Shown: piece by piece, positions 1-9,990 of the stretch | How the letters are laid out: each line of letters begins with the position of its first letter | Position numbering within the stretch: position 1 is the first letter of the stretch | NCBI GenBank assembly: GCA_012064385.1 | Contig: QRDG01000533.1 | Coordinates: forward strand, 1,613,149 to 1,677,148 | Reading direction: 5' to 3' | Origin: Puccinellia tenuiflora | Taxonomy: Eukaryota > Streptophyta > Magnoliopsida > Poales > Poaceae | Length of the DNA: 64,000 nt | Notes under the pieces: model-generated | What the model was told of the DNA's origin: nothing | Databases searched by the model: none | What the model saw: the letters and a program-made list of their open reading frames with translations, nothing else | Position numbers and translations under genes: made by a program

Positions 1-1015
1 TCCGCGAGGTAAAGGTTTAACCGCTCCCACTCGCCGGCCTTCCCTGGAAGAGGGCCAATCAGGTGAGCCGGACGGTACCAATGGGTAAATTAGTACACCC
101 CTGCAGGGTTAAATCTTTTCGAAAAGCCGTGTCCACGATTATGGAGGACTTGGGAATAGACGATAAGATCATAGAGAACCTTAACCTAATTGATATGGCA
201 GCTAAAGGTTGCATAATCAACGTGTGATAAAGGTTCATTTTCTCGAGGGTGATTCGAGGGAGTGCCTTCGGTGGAGATGAGTGGTTCTGGCTACAAGATG
301 GTTCGATGAGAACCAAGATGAAAAGTTTACCCTCTTACCCCTTTTATGAAAAATATTCTGAGTAGACGATGCCTTGTGTCAATCATTTCTTTATTAATGA
401 AAACTAGCTTTATGCAAAACACTACATATATAGCTTTAGAGCCTCCGTCAGCATCGGGCCTATATCGCCCTACTAAACTTGCGAGTACGTCGTACTCAGT
501 CTCTCTTTGCTGCCATTATTACTTTGTTTCAGAGGAGGACGACACCGAGCAGCTAGGTGGGTTCTTCGTGGACGTCGACTAGTAGTCCGGGGTTCCCAGG
601 TGGCAGCTTGGGACCGTGGAACAAGATGGCATGGGTTGCTTATTTGTAGGCCTCTTAGGCCATAGTTGTATCTTGTTGTTAGACAACACTACCTCGCTTC
701 CGCATGATGAATTGTTGGGTCTGTGATCTTTTGTGTGTAATATTTATATCTTTCTCATATATGAGTTGCTATATGAATCTTTGTGTCGTAGAGTCTGCGA
801 TGTGCCAGTTGTTCCACAAGTCTTGATCTCTTAACTATACGTGATAGCTATGTCTGAGCTTATGGCATGATCGAGGTGTTGTGTGCCGATGATCCATTCC
901 GAGCACACCTGCCAAAGGTTTTGGCATGGGATTGGTAAACCCAGTAACCTTCGATTGTGTAGCATGACCAGTTGCACAAAGCTTCACTGTATAGTTCTGG
1001 GGTCGGGGCGCTACA
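1..1015 (+). mobile_element. 3' part of a chromovirus LTR (LTR-a)
   Basis: Aligns by eye with the last kilobase of the long LTRs at 1922-5796 and 56856-60549: the same run from 'ggtaaaggtttaaccg' through 'tgggttcccaggtggcagc' to the terminal 'ggggcgctaca'. The 5' part lies outside the window, so a solo LTR and the 3' LTR of a complete element cannot be told apart. It abuts a copia gag fragment at 1016, so this copy inserted into a copia element. Confidence 0.85.
533..582 (+). other. Putative LTR micro-gene, last exon (LTR-a)
   Basis: Acceptor 'tttgtttcag' ends at 532 and is followed by an exon reading EEDDTEQLGGFFVDVD and a TAG stop at 580-582. It matches the last exon in the other LTRs of the family but is one codon shorter (50 rather than 53 nt). 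The upstream exons are outside the window. See the LTR-b entry for the full architecture. Confidence 0.5.
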
Positions 1016-1246
1016 CAGCACCTCTTGCAAGATATCATTAGATAGATGAAGTTGAATTAATGACAAAGCCTTACGATCCTTGCACTTTTCCTCAGGAGAC
1101 CACTCCTTCGCGTACTTCTTTCCGAACGCATCCAGCGCCTCATCAAGATCCGAAGCCTACTATAGAATTGCACGCATCTTGACTTGCCATAGAGAAATTC
1201 TCGTCTTGTAGTCCAGCAACGGTAGATCAAACTTTATCGATGCCAT
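1016..1246 (-). pseudogene. Copia gag N-terminal fragment
   Basis: The minus-strand frame starts at ATG 1246 with MASIKFDLPLLDY and continues to LSLIQLHLSNDILQEVL. This is the conserved N-terminus of grass Ty1/copia gag (UBN2/DUF4219-like nucleocapsid precursor). Two in-frame TAG stops lie at 1157-1162. The reading is cut off at 1016 by the LTR-a junction, so only about 77 codons remain. The copia primer site and LTR lie immediately upstream on the minus strand, so this is the start of an element running off the left edge. Non-functional. Confidence 0.85.
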
Positions 1247-1270
1247 CGCAAAACCCTAATCTAAAACCAA

Positions 1271-1283
1271 GGCTATGATACCA
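1271..1283 (-). other. Copia primer-binding site
   Basis: The minus strand reads 'tggtatcatagcc', close to the initiator-Met tRNA primer match TGGTATCAGAGCC, two bases after the LTR end. It fixes the orientation of the copia element as minus. Confidence 0.75.
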
Positions 1284-1285
1284 CT

Positions 1286-1921
1286 TGTTAGAAGCGATAG
1301 CAAAACAACGATGAAATTAAACAAGATCAAACCAACGGGGTCACGAGATTTTAACGTGTAAAACCCTTCCAACAAGGAAGAGAAAAAACCACGGGCGCCG
1401 GCCAGCAATACTTCACTATTTTGGGTGAGGTTACAAACGCGCCGGGATTTACAATATGTGGCTTATCCCATGCGGCGGCTTACAAGAGGTATTTATAGTG
1501 GTCCTGACCTAATAGGTCGGTAACAGGTGAACCCTACCAGCGACGGGCCTCGCTTCGCTCCGTCGTTAGCCTTCTCTCTTATATAACCGGATTTGGATCA
1601 CCATAAAATAACACAAATGGAAACACCCGAACTACTTGTGGCGCCCTGGACAAGGCTGCAGATCTGGTACTAGGTCGAGGGGAGTCCCATTTCCTCCCAC
1701 ATGTGGGTAGTGCGCTCAGTCTTGGATCAAAGGACAAGAACTCGGGTCCTAGGCGACACTAGCAGAACAAATCGCCACGATTGGCCTTCTGCCGGTGCCT
1801 TATCTTTATTAATTATTCCCTTCGCCAAACATTATTGATTATCATGTAAGTTAACCCCAACTATCATATTAAAGCGTAACTAGAACAAGACTCAAGGAAA
1901 ACAAACCTAAGCATGCGCTAC
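1286..1921 (-). mobile_element. Copia 5' LTR (minus strand), cut by Chr1
   Basis: On the plus strand it begins 'tgttagaagcg' next to the primer site, so on the minus strand the LTR ends '..cttctaaca'. A TATA-like 'tataaat' lies at 1491-1497 (minus). The far end is uncertain: Chr1 begins at 1922, and either the LTR reaches that point or unrelated DNA lies before it. The five bases before Chr1 are GCTAC; their partner is lost because the right end of Chr1 is truncated. Confidence 0.7.
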
Positions 1922-2620
1922 TGTAACAGCCCCACTTTTGGTACCAGAAAATATGAGTAAATTTTTCACTTTTTGCATCTCAATTGCATCATAGCATTCC
2001 TCATCATACTTGCTTCACATGAAATAATAAGTGAGCAACAATTGAGAAACCAAATGTGATGATGTGAATGGTGAACAAAATTGCAAAGCAACTAAACATA
2101 TTTGTCTAGGAAGTTCTAACTACTACAAATATGTTTGTGGCAAATATTAATGCCATTACAAATTCAAATATTTAATTAAAGCCAAAATATAAGAGAGCAA
2201 ACTCTGAAATGTTAACACATCAAATATTTTCCAAACGGGCTGCAAATTTTACCACAGGTTCCAAATAATATATTATGGCTCTGTGAATTTTTCCATAATT
2301 TTTAAAAATAGTCAAGGGCCTCAATTAATTACTCAAAGCCCGCTGGATTTTCTGAAAACTGGAAAAAAAATAAAACAATGACAGTGGGTCCCCACTGTCA
2401 GCTCCCTCGTCACTGTGGCGACAGGGGAAACCCTGGCGCTATGGCCGCCCCACCATGGCCTCCACCGCGGCCCCTCCTCGCGCCTGGCCCCCCTAGAGCT
2501 TAAGGAGGACCTCCACGACCGCTTGCTCCTCCTCCCCCTCCTTTTCCCCCCGTGCAGCCAAACCCTAACCCAAAGGCGCCATGGCCGTGGCACTGCCGAT
2601 GACGCCGCCGCTCGCCGCCG

Positions 2621-5359
2621 ATGATTGAGGCAGCCCGGAGTAGATCGAAGTGCACCATCAGCTCCGCCTCGTCTCCAGCTTCTTCCTCCCCCCAGCAATC
2701 GAGCCGGGAAGCCGCCAATCGCCGTCACCGTCCTCGACCCCTTCCGTGCCGGCCGAGCTCCGCCGCCGCGATTGCCACCGTTGCAGCCCTCCCCCTTCAC
2801 CGATGACCACACCTACGCGTCGAGGGTGAGCTCACGGTCCTCGGAGACATCCTCCCCTCACTCTTTCTCCTCTGGGTCGCCGTTTCACCGTAGGCCGAAC
2901 CGTGTCGCCGCCGTGGCTTGTCGCCGGCGCCCTTCCCGGCGACCATTTGGTCCCTATCGCCGCCACCTAGTTCGCCTCAGCGCGTAGATCCCACCCGTGC
3001 CCTCCGTTAGGTCTAGATCGCCGTGGATCGACGGATCCTTGATCGGCAGGCCGCCGGCCGCCGTCGCGCCGCGCCGGTCGTGGCACCCGCGCGGGTCAAA
3101 CCTGCCAGTGGCCCTTCGGCCGACGTGGACGTCCAGGTGGAACTGGCCCCGCCGGTCAGCCACCGTGGCTAGATGCGGCCCGGTACAAAACAACAGAGGT
3201 CTTTTCCTGGAAATTGTTTAAATGACAGAAAATTCAAATGAACTTTGAATTTGAATAACTTTTGAACCACAAGTCCAAAAAATGCAAATAATATGTCATT
3301 TTGCTCAGGGATAAAATGTCTACCTGTTAGTACCCTTGGTAGAATTAATTGACAAAAATAAATTGCCTGGATTTAATAAAAACAGAAATGGCAGAAAATA
3401 AAGGGAATTTAGAAATTGCATAACTTTAGTTTTACTTGTCCAAAAATTGTGTTCAATAGCTCAAAATGTTCAGTGGACAATGGACTACCACTTTATACCA
3501 TTTGAGAGAGATGGAGAATTAAATTTTAGTGCTGTTTACATAAATTACTAAAATGGCAGATTTAAATCCCATATTGAAAATATCATAACTTGGTGGATAT
3601 TAATTCAAAAATTGCAAATGATATACCAAAATGACCAGAAAAGCAAATGCTATCTATCTATGTTAATATCACAGCCTGCAAATAAATTTTCCTTTGATGT
3701 TAATTTCGAATTGGTTAAAAGGATTTAAATCGCATAACCGTTTAAATCACCATTTCATCGCCGTTAATCGGAAAAATGCAAACGAGGTACCAAAATGATC
3801 AGTAGGATAATACCTATCTAATAATGTATTTTTCATGCATTTAGGACCCATATTTCAGTACTGGACATTTTGGTAAATAACACAAATCACTAAGTTAAAG
3901 ATGGAGTTTTAACCCATTAATTGTGATATTTAATTTAAGGGTTCCATTTAACTTGTGGGACATGCCCAATATGATTTCAATGCATAAATTGACCATCTCA
4001 TCATGATTGTGCATTGCACCTTGTATTCGTGTTATTTATTTCCTTTCCTATATTGTTTGTGTTTCGGTAGATTCAGGAGTCGAGGTTCCACCACAATACC
4101 TTGACAACCAGCGCGACCAGTACTACCAGCAAGGCAAGAGCTAACCTAACCTTCTTGGCATATCTCATATTACCCAAGTATTTTATCCACCAAAATATTG
4201 TATTCGATTCTAGCAACAAGTTTTGGTCAGTATATAGAGTATCCTATCATTGCATGCTCCCTGAACCATTACCTGTTTTCATTCCTATGAACCATAGGTT
4301 GATGTGTTGGCCGGAGATCAATCATATCTGTTGTATGTTATGCTTAGATATGCTTAGCCATGCTCATTCGAATGCTTAAGTTGTCCGTTGATTATTTCCA
4401 TAATTGTGAAGTGAATGGAATGTTCGGACAGTGGTGGAGACTTGTGTTGATAATTAATTGCTAAGAAGGCTGGGATGAGTTGCCATCGGGGATGGTGTTT
4501 TGTCTCGTTTTGGCCCCTAGGTGTGAGTTCTTATCTCTTGAACCAAGACCGAGCGTGCTTCCAAAGGTGGGAGTATGGGCTCCTTACTAACCGAATAATT
4601 TGTGCGGGCGTATCCAAGGGTCCTCTAGTTTGCGCTTTCCATTTGCGGGTGTGTGGACGGAGATGATGATGATGGTGATGATGATGGAGGTGATAGGAGT
4701 GGCGATGGGGCAGGGTGTTGAAATAGGCGCTGAACTTGTCCTGTCGTCACGATGACCCTTGGATAGTCTCATGCTTTGTAAAGGTTTAACCGCGCCTGCC
4801 CTGCCGGCTTTCCCCGGAAGAGAGCTAAATGATCAGGCAAGGGGTCGGACGATACCAATGGTAAAAACAGTACACCCCTGCAGGGTTTAATCTTTTCGAA
4901 AAGCCGTGTCCGCGGTTATGGACAACTTGGGAATAGATTATGAGATCATAGAGAACCTGAACCTTTAATCAAATGGCAGCTAGAGGTTGCATAATCAACG
5001 TGTGTTAAAAGGTTCATTTCCTCGAGGGAGATACGAGGGAGTGCCTTGGTGGAGATAAGTGGAGTTACTGAATACAGTAGGTTCCCTGTGAACCGAAGAT
5101 AAAAGTTTACTATCTTATCCCCTTATGAAAACCTTCTGATTAGACGATGCCATGAGTCCTAGTCTTCGGAAGGAAAAACTAGCTTTATGCAAAACAACTA
5201 CTTATATAGCTTTGAAGCCTCCGTGAGCATCGGGCCTATATCGCCCTACTAATTCTTGCGAATACGTCGTACTCAGCCTTGCTTTGTTGATTATTATTTG
5301 TTTCAGAGGAGGACGCCACCGAACTGGAAGGTGGGTTCTACGTTGACTTCGACGAGTAG
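2621..5359 (+). other. Putative LTR-embedded spliced micro-gene (LTR-b copy)
   Basis: Seen: a GC-rich first block with ATG at 2621, ending at donor G|GTGAGC (intron from 2826); a 63-nt exon 4071-4133 after acceptor 'tttcggtag', beginning DSGVEVPPQY; a GC-type donor AAG|GCAAGAG at 4134; and a 53-nt exon 5307-5359 after acceptor 'ttgtttcag', reading EEDATELEGGFYVDFDE then TAG. The two later exons are in phase (1-1). In this copy exon 1 has a TGA at 2804-2806; the LTR-c copy is open there. Inference: the LTR encodes a small acidic protein from a spliced transcript. The tail resembles no protein family I can name. Exon 1 is weakly conserved between subfamilies, so the true start is unknown. Confidence 0.5.
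4662..4690 (+). repeat. GAT/GGT microsatellite
   Basis: Imperfect trinucleotide run (gatgatgatgatggtgatgatgatgg) inside LTR-b. It lies in the second putative intron of the LTR micro-gene; other LTR copies have different sequence here. Confidence 0.85.
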
Positions 5360-5799
5360 TCTGGGGTTCCCAGGTGGCAGCTTGGGACGTCATGGAACAG
5401 GCTGGCACGGGATGTTTATCTCTAGGCCTCTTTGGCCATAATTTGGATCTTGTTGTTTAGACAACTTTAAATTTGCTTCCGCTTGTTGTAATGATTGGTC
5501 AGTGACCTCTGATGTGTCATTTTCTATCTTTCTCAATTATATGAGTTGAACTATGATATCTTTGTGTCGTAGAGTCTGTGATGTTCCAGTTGTTCTGCAG
5601 TCTTGGTCTCTTTGTTATACGTGAAAGCGATGTCCGAGCTTATGGCATGATCGAGGTGTTGTGTGCCGATGATGTATTCCGAGCACGCCTGCCAATGTGT
5701 TTTGGCCTGGGATTGGTAAACCCAGTAACCCTCGATTGTGTAGTATGACCGGTTGCACAACGTTTCACTGTATAGCTCTGGGGTCGGGGCGCTACAAAT

Positions 5800-5811
5800 T
5801 GGTATCAGAGC
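5800..5811 (+). other. Chr1 primer-binding site
   Basis: TGGTATCAGAGC, complementary to the 3' end of initiator-Met tRNA, three bases after the LTR. It primes minus-strand synthesis. Confidence 0.93.
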
Positions 5812-6073
5812 AGTACTGCCTGTAGGAAACCCGTTCTATTGGTCGATGTCGAGTCTAGTGTTATAAAAATTATTTATGAACTGAAAATGAGTTGTGAAAA
5901 CCCTCTTAGGATTCTTTTTACTCCTTACCCAACTCGCTCTAACTCTGAGCCACCTTACCTCTATTTGTCTTAAAGTTGGGTCAAAGTTTAAGGTTCATCG
6001 GGGTTGGGTTCTTACCGTCTAGATTAATTCATGAGTATCATTTCCGTTCCTAACTGTTCTGTTATTGCTACAG

Positions 6074-6814
6074 ATGACGTGTTCGGGGCTTGTTGTCCGT
6101 CTGACTCGCTGTGAGGGTGTCCGCGGGTTTCCCGCCTTGTTTGTTGCGGCCTTAGCCAGCCAGGGTTGCCCTTGGTACCCTGAGTACTTCGTGTACGAGG
6201 AGCACATGCCGTATGGACAGGGGCAATTCTTCTGTGAGGCCCGTGTCCTGACTCCGGATGGAGACGGAGTCCAGCACCAGAGTGTCGGTGTGGGCATGAC
6301 CGTGGAGCAGGCTATTCAAGAGGCTGCGTTCAACGGCCTCTCCGTGTACCGCGGTGACTGCGACTACTTAGACAACCCGATGTCTGATTTTTACCACTTT
6401 CCTGCTGCTGAGGCTGGTCTGGAGGGCTGCTATGTTGCTAGGAACTCCAACCTAGCAACCGAGCCAGACCCCAGTCACCGAGCTCTTATCGAGATGGTCA
6501 GGGCGTTGGACCTTCGTGCCCATCAGTGGTACCTATACACGGTAGCTGCCCGTGATAGTCACCGAAGCACTCTGAGGGCTTTGGAGCCTTATGTCCATGC
6601 CGGGATAGTTTCCCTAGATCTCCTTTCACCGCTACCGATGGAGCTGCCCAACTACATGAGCAGCCCAAGAGTGGGTGGCACCATTCCCCCACGAGGACCT
6701 GCTCGAGCTGCCGGGGGAGACGTCCACACGCCGCCGTATGTTGACCAGCCAGCAAGTGCACGCCGTTTCCGCACTCGCTCTGTGCGTCTCTCGGAGAGTG
6801 CTCATTACTTCTAG
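6074..6814 (+). CDS. Additional ORF between primer site and gag, dsRBD-like pattern
   Basis: An intact 246-codon frame. ATG 6074 is chosen because it follows directly on a pyrimidine-rich acceptor-like 'ttattgctacag', suggesting translation from a spliced leader. Residues about 32-93 run CPWYPEYFVYEEHMPYGQG through VGVGMTVEQAIQEAAFNGL. The pattern of a small basic/aromatic start, Cys-rich strands, G-x-G and a final alanine-rich helix recalls double-stranded-RNA-binding folds, but I cannot confirm this. The C-terminal third (after about residue 190) is proline- and arginine-rich. Chr2 and Chr3 have only about 0.4 kb between primer site and gag and lack this ORF, so it is an acquisition or a retained accessory gene of the Chr1 subfamily. 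It is unbroken although the neighbouring gag-pol is riddled with stops. Extra ORFs are known in plant LTR elements; function unknown. Confidence 0.65.
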   Translation: MTCSGLVVRLTRCEGVRGFPALFVAALASQGCPWYPEYFVYEEHMPYGQGQFFCEARVLTPDGDGVQHQSVGVGMTVEQAIQEAAFNGLSVYRGDCDYLDNPMSDFYHFPAAEAGLEGCYVARNSNLATEPDPSHRALIEMVRALDLRAHQWYLYTVAARDSHRSTLRALEPYVHAGIVSLDLLSPLPMELPNYMSSPRVGGTIPPRGPARAAGGDVHTPPYVDQPASARRFRTRSVRLSESAHYF

Positions 6815-7168
6815 GAGACCGGTATCTGCGGGTAGATTGTATCGTATCCTTGCCTTCCTGCGTGATGAGCAAGATACCCACTATCTGTAGTGGTTTCCTT
6901 TCGAGTTAGATTTGTTGTATCGAACCTAATGACTAGTATCATCCGTTTTTCCCATTCGTGTAATGCGTACTAAAAGCTTGTGAGGTTGTACTTGAATCAC
7001 TTAATGGGTTTTATTCCGACTGGCTAATGTCTGCTAAGTTCAATTATTTTCCTGCCATGTTGATGCGATGATACATGTTCTTCCTTGCTCACTCCTGCTA
7101 AATTGTTGCCGTCCGTGGTCGCTTATTCTGGGATGGATACTAACTGTGTCCTTGTTCATATCTCTAGA

Positions 7169-8314
7169 ATGGCTCCTACCCGTCGTGGTGAGCAAAGCAA
7201 CCCTGAGCTACCGCCGCCGCCCACTATGGCGGAGGTACTGATGATCATCGAAGAGGGCCGTCTGCGCAATGAGAATCTTCTCGCGCAGTTAGTGCAGCAG
7301 GGGGCTCGGAGAAATACCGAATGTAACAATCTCAATGACTTCCTGAAGTCCCAGCCTCCCACCTTCGCTTTTGCCAAGGAGCCGTTGGATGCTGATGATT
7401 GGCAGCATGCCCTTGAGCGCAAGTTTACCGCGCTACATGTTCCGGCTACGGAACAAGTGAATTTTGCAACCTACCTTCTGATGGGAGCCGCTGGCTCTTG
7501 GTGGGAAAGCCATGTGGCAATGACTGCTGCTGATCATGTGTTCACCTGGGAGGAATTCCGCACTGCCTTCCGTGCGTCTTACATCCCCAAGCCAGTCATG
7601 GACTTGAAGAGAAGAGAGTTCCTGAATCTGAACCAGGGACGGATGGATCTCCAAGATTATGGGCGGGAGTTCAATCACCTGTCTCGCTACGCCCCTCCAG
7701 ATGTGACCAATGATGAGGACCGGCAATATCTGTTCCGCAAGGGACTGAATCCTCAGCTTCATTATGAGCTGTTGCCCTTCAAGTTCCCGTCCTTCCAGGA
7801 GCTGTACAACCAGGCTCTCACTCTGGAGCAAGGCAGGAAGGAGCTAGAGTCTTCCAGGAAGTCAGCTCCAGTGGACAACCAGGGCTCCTCTTCTTCCGAA
7901 GCCAAGAAGCGCAGGGTATTCGTGCCGTTCAGCTCGGTGCCCCGTGCTCCCTTCATGCCCAAGCCTACAGGATATAGGCCACCTCCGCCTCGCCCAACTA
8001 CTTCGACTGTGGGTGCGGCCGGGAGTGGGTTCCCTCCTCGTCCGCCTGCACCGCCGGGGCTCACTTGCTACGCCTGTGGTCAGCCGGGTCACTACTCAAG
8101 TGAGTGTCCTCAGAAGGCCAGGGGCTCTACGCCTGCACCAGCACCTTCCACACCCGCTGCCAAGGCTGCGACTGTTAGCCGTGGTCGTCTGACCCACGTC
8201 TCTACTGAAGCCGCTGAAGCGGACCCCGGTGTTCTCTGGGTGAGCTCCAAAATAATGGATATCCAGCTACGGTCTTGTTTGATTCTGGTGCATCGCATTC
8301 ATTCATATCCATAG
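7169..8314 (+). pseudogene. Chr1 gag (capsid/nucleocapsid), frameshifted at its end
   Basis: Starts MAPTRRGEQ at 7169, directly after 'atctctag', a candidate splice acceptor shared with Chr2 and Chr3. Capsid region residues about 60-240 (retrotransposon gag signature AAGSWWESHV, LKRREFLNLNQGRMDLQDYGREFNHL). A proline-rich linker and an intact zinc knuckle CYACGQPGHYSSEC (CX2CX4HX4C, 8066-8107) bind genomic RNA. A one-base deletion near 8235 shifts the frame just before the protease, and the frame ends at TAG 8312. The first 355 codons are otherwise open. Confidence 0.88.
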
Positions 8315-8673
8315 CTTTCGCAGTTAGCCACCAAATAGCGTTCTTGAACATGAATTCCCCTCTAAAGGTTAAAACACCGGGATCTAGTTGGCTAACTGAC
8401 TGGATTACTCCGGAAGTCCAGATATGCTTAGGCAGATGTCCTTTTCCCTTCCAGTTAATAGCCCTGAAGTCAGTTGGTATAGATGTTATTCTGGGTATGG
8501 ACTGGCTAGTCAAATACCAGGCTAACTTAAATTGTGCTGCCAAGTCTGTCACAGTGGTCCACCCAACCTTCAGACCAGTGACTTACCTGTCCCCTCACTC
8601 CAAAATTCCAACCGCTACCGCTCCTCTCTCCAGAGATCAGCCTCTACTTTATGGAAGGTATCAACCCGCCTGA
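8244..8673 (+). pseudogene. Chr1 aspartic protease region
   Basis: The frame carries LFDSGASHSFISI with the DSG catalytic triad (about 8275-8310), then GIDVILGMDWLVKYQANLNC, the conserved second half of gypsy proteases. It processes the Gag-Pol polyprotein in the virus-like particle. It is out of frame with gag because of the deletion near 8235. A second frame change near 8650 separates it from the reverse transcriptase. Confidence 0.85.
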
Positions 8674-9990
8674 AATGCATGAGATAGGTGTGGTGTGTGA
8701 CTTTCCCGACGTCTTTCCTGAAGAATTGCCTGGCATGCCGCCAGATCGAACTGTGGAGTTTGTTATTGAACTGGTTCCCGGGACTGCCCCGATTTCCAAG
8801 AGGCCGTACTGAATGCCGACAGAAGAGTTGACTGAACTGAAGAAGCAACTAGATGAACTGTTGGAAAAGGAATTCATTCGGCCTAGTAGTTCCCCCTGGG
8901 GTTGCCCTGTCATCTTTGTCAAGAAGAGGGATACCAATGTTCCTCGTCTGGTTGTTGATTACCGCCCTTTGAATGCGGTGACCATCAAAAACAAGTATCC
9001 TATTCCCCGGATGAATGACCTCTTCGATCAGCTAGCGGGCGCAACTGTATTATCCAAGATGGATCTGCGGTCAGGCTACCATCAGATCAAAATCAGGAAG
9101 GAGGATATTCCTAAAACGGCTTTCACTACCCGTTATGGGTTGTATGAGTATACCGTCATGTCATTTGGCCTCACCAATGCTCCGGCCACCTTCATGAGGC
9201 TTATGAACTCAATCTTCCATGAGTATCTCGACAAGTTCGTCATCATCTACATTGATGATATCCTCGTTTACTCCAAAACCGATGAAGAGCATGATGAGCA
9301 TCTTCGCCTAGTTCTGACCAAGGAACTCGTCTTCCTAGGTCATGTGGTGTTAGCTTACGGAGTGTCCGTTATACCTGACAAGATTCAGTCGATTCTGGAT
9401 TGGCCTACCCCAAAGTCTGTCAAAGACATCCGCATCTTCCTTGGGTTAGCGGGTTACTACCGCCGATTCATCGAAGATTTCTCCAAGATAGCCAAAGCTT
9501 TGACCGACCTTCTCAAGAAAGACAAGAAGTTTGTCTAGACGGACAAGGCTGAAGAGAGCTTCCAAACCCTAAAAGTCAAACTCACGACCACTCCTGTACT
9601 TGTCCTCCCAGACACTGACAAAGACTTTGTCGTCTATTGTGATGCATCCCTCCAAGGCTTGGGTTGTGTTTTGATGCAAGAAGGCCATGTCGTCGCCTAT
9701 GCTTCCCGTCAACTCAAACCACATGAGCAAAACTATCCAACTCATGATTTAGAGCTTGCTACTGTGGTTCATGCTCTAAAGCAATGGAGGCCCTACCTGT
9801 TGGGTAACCATTGCGAGATCTTCTCTGATCATCAAAGTCTGAAGTACCTTTTCACTCAACCGGATCTGAACCTTCGACAGAGAAGATGGTTGGAGTTAAT
9901 CAAGGACTATGATGTGACCCTCAACTATCAGCCTGGGAAAGCCAACGTCGTGGCCGATGCCCTGGGCCGCAAGTCTTATTGCAATACCCT
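8674..9990 (+). pseudogene. Chr1 reverse transcriptase and RNase H
   Basis: RT motifs in order: RPSSSPWGCPVIFVKK, LVVDYRPLNAVTIKNKYP, SKMDLRSGYHQIKI, MSFGLTNAPATFMRLM, and the catalytic YIDD at 9248-9259 followed by ILVYSKT. RNase H: VVYCDASLQGLGCVLMQEG and SDHQSLKYLF. Breaks: TGA at 8811-8813 ahead of the RT fingers; TAG at 9536-9538 where Chr2 has Trp; and an in-frame loss of 54 bp after LVLTK (near 9321) that removes the start of the connection segment, between AAG repeats. Cannot make active enzyme. Confidence 0.88.

Larger units (their letters stand above)
1922..5796 (+). mobile_element. Chr1 5' LTR (LTR-b, 3875 bp)
   Basis: Starts 'tgtaacagcccc' and ends 'ggggcgctaca', three bases before the primer site. 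It has an AT-rich first 450 bp, a GC-rich island (about 2370-3200), a long AT-rich stretch, and a conserved 3' third. A perfect hairpin TGACAGTGGG-tc-CCCACTGTCA lies at 2379-2400 just ahead of the GC-rich island. The LTR also carries the three-exon micro-gene listed separately. Confidence 0.92.

Noticed and set aside
346..582. 78-codon frame in LTR-a as a stand-alone gene
   Set aside because: Only the last 17 codons are conserved between LTRs, and they are preceded by a splice acceptor; the upstream part is intron-like.
2333..2812. Long minus-strand frames in the GC-rich islands of LTRs (also 11970-12452, 51463-52239, 57487-58215)
   Set aside because: They follow high GC content, change frame between copies, lack shared protein motifs and lie opposite the conserved splice-donor block. 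Taken as chance frames.
5800..5811. tRNA-Met matches considered as tRNA genes
   Set aside because: Only 12-13 bases match, always beside an LTR end: primer-binding sites.
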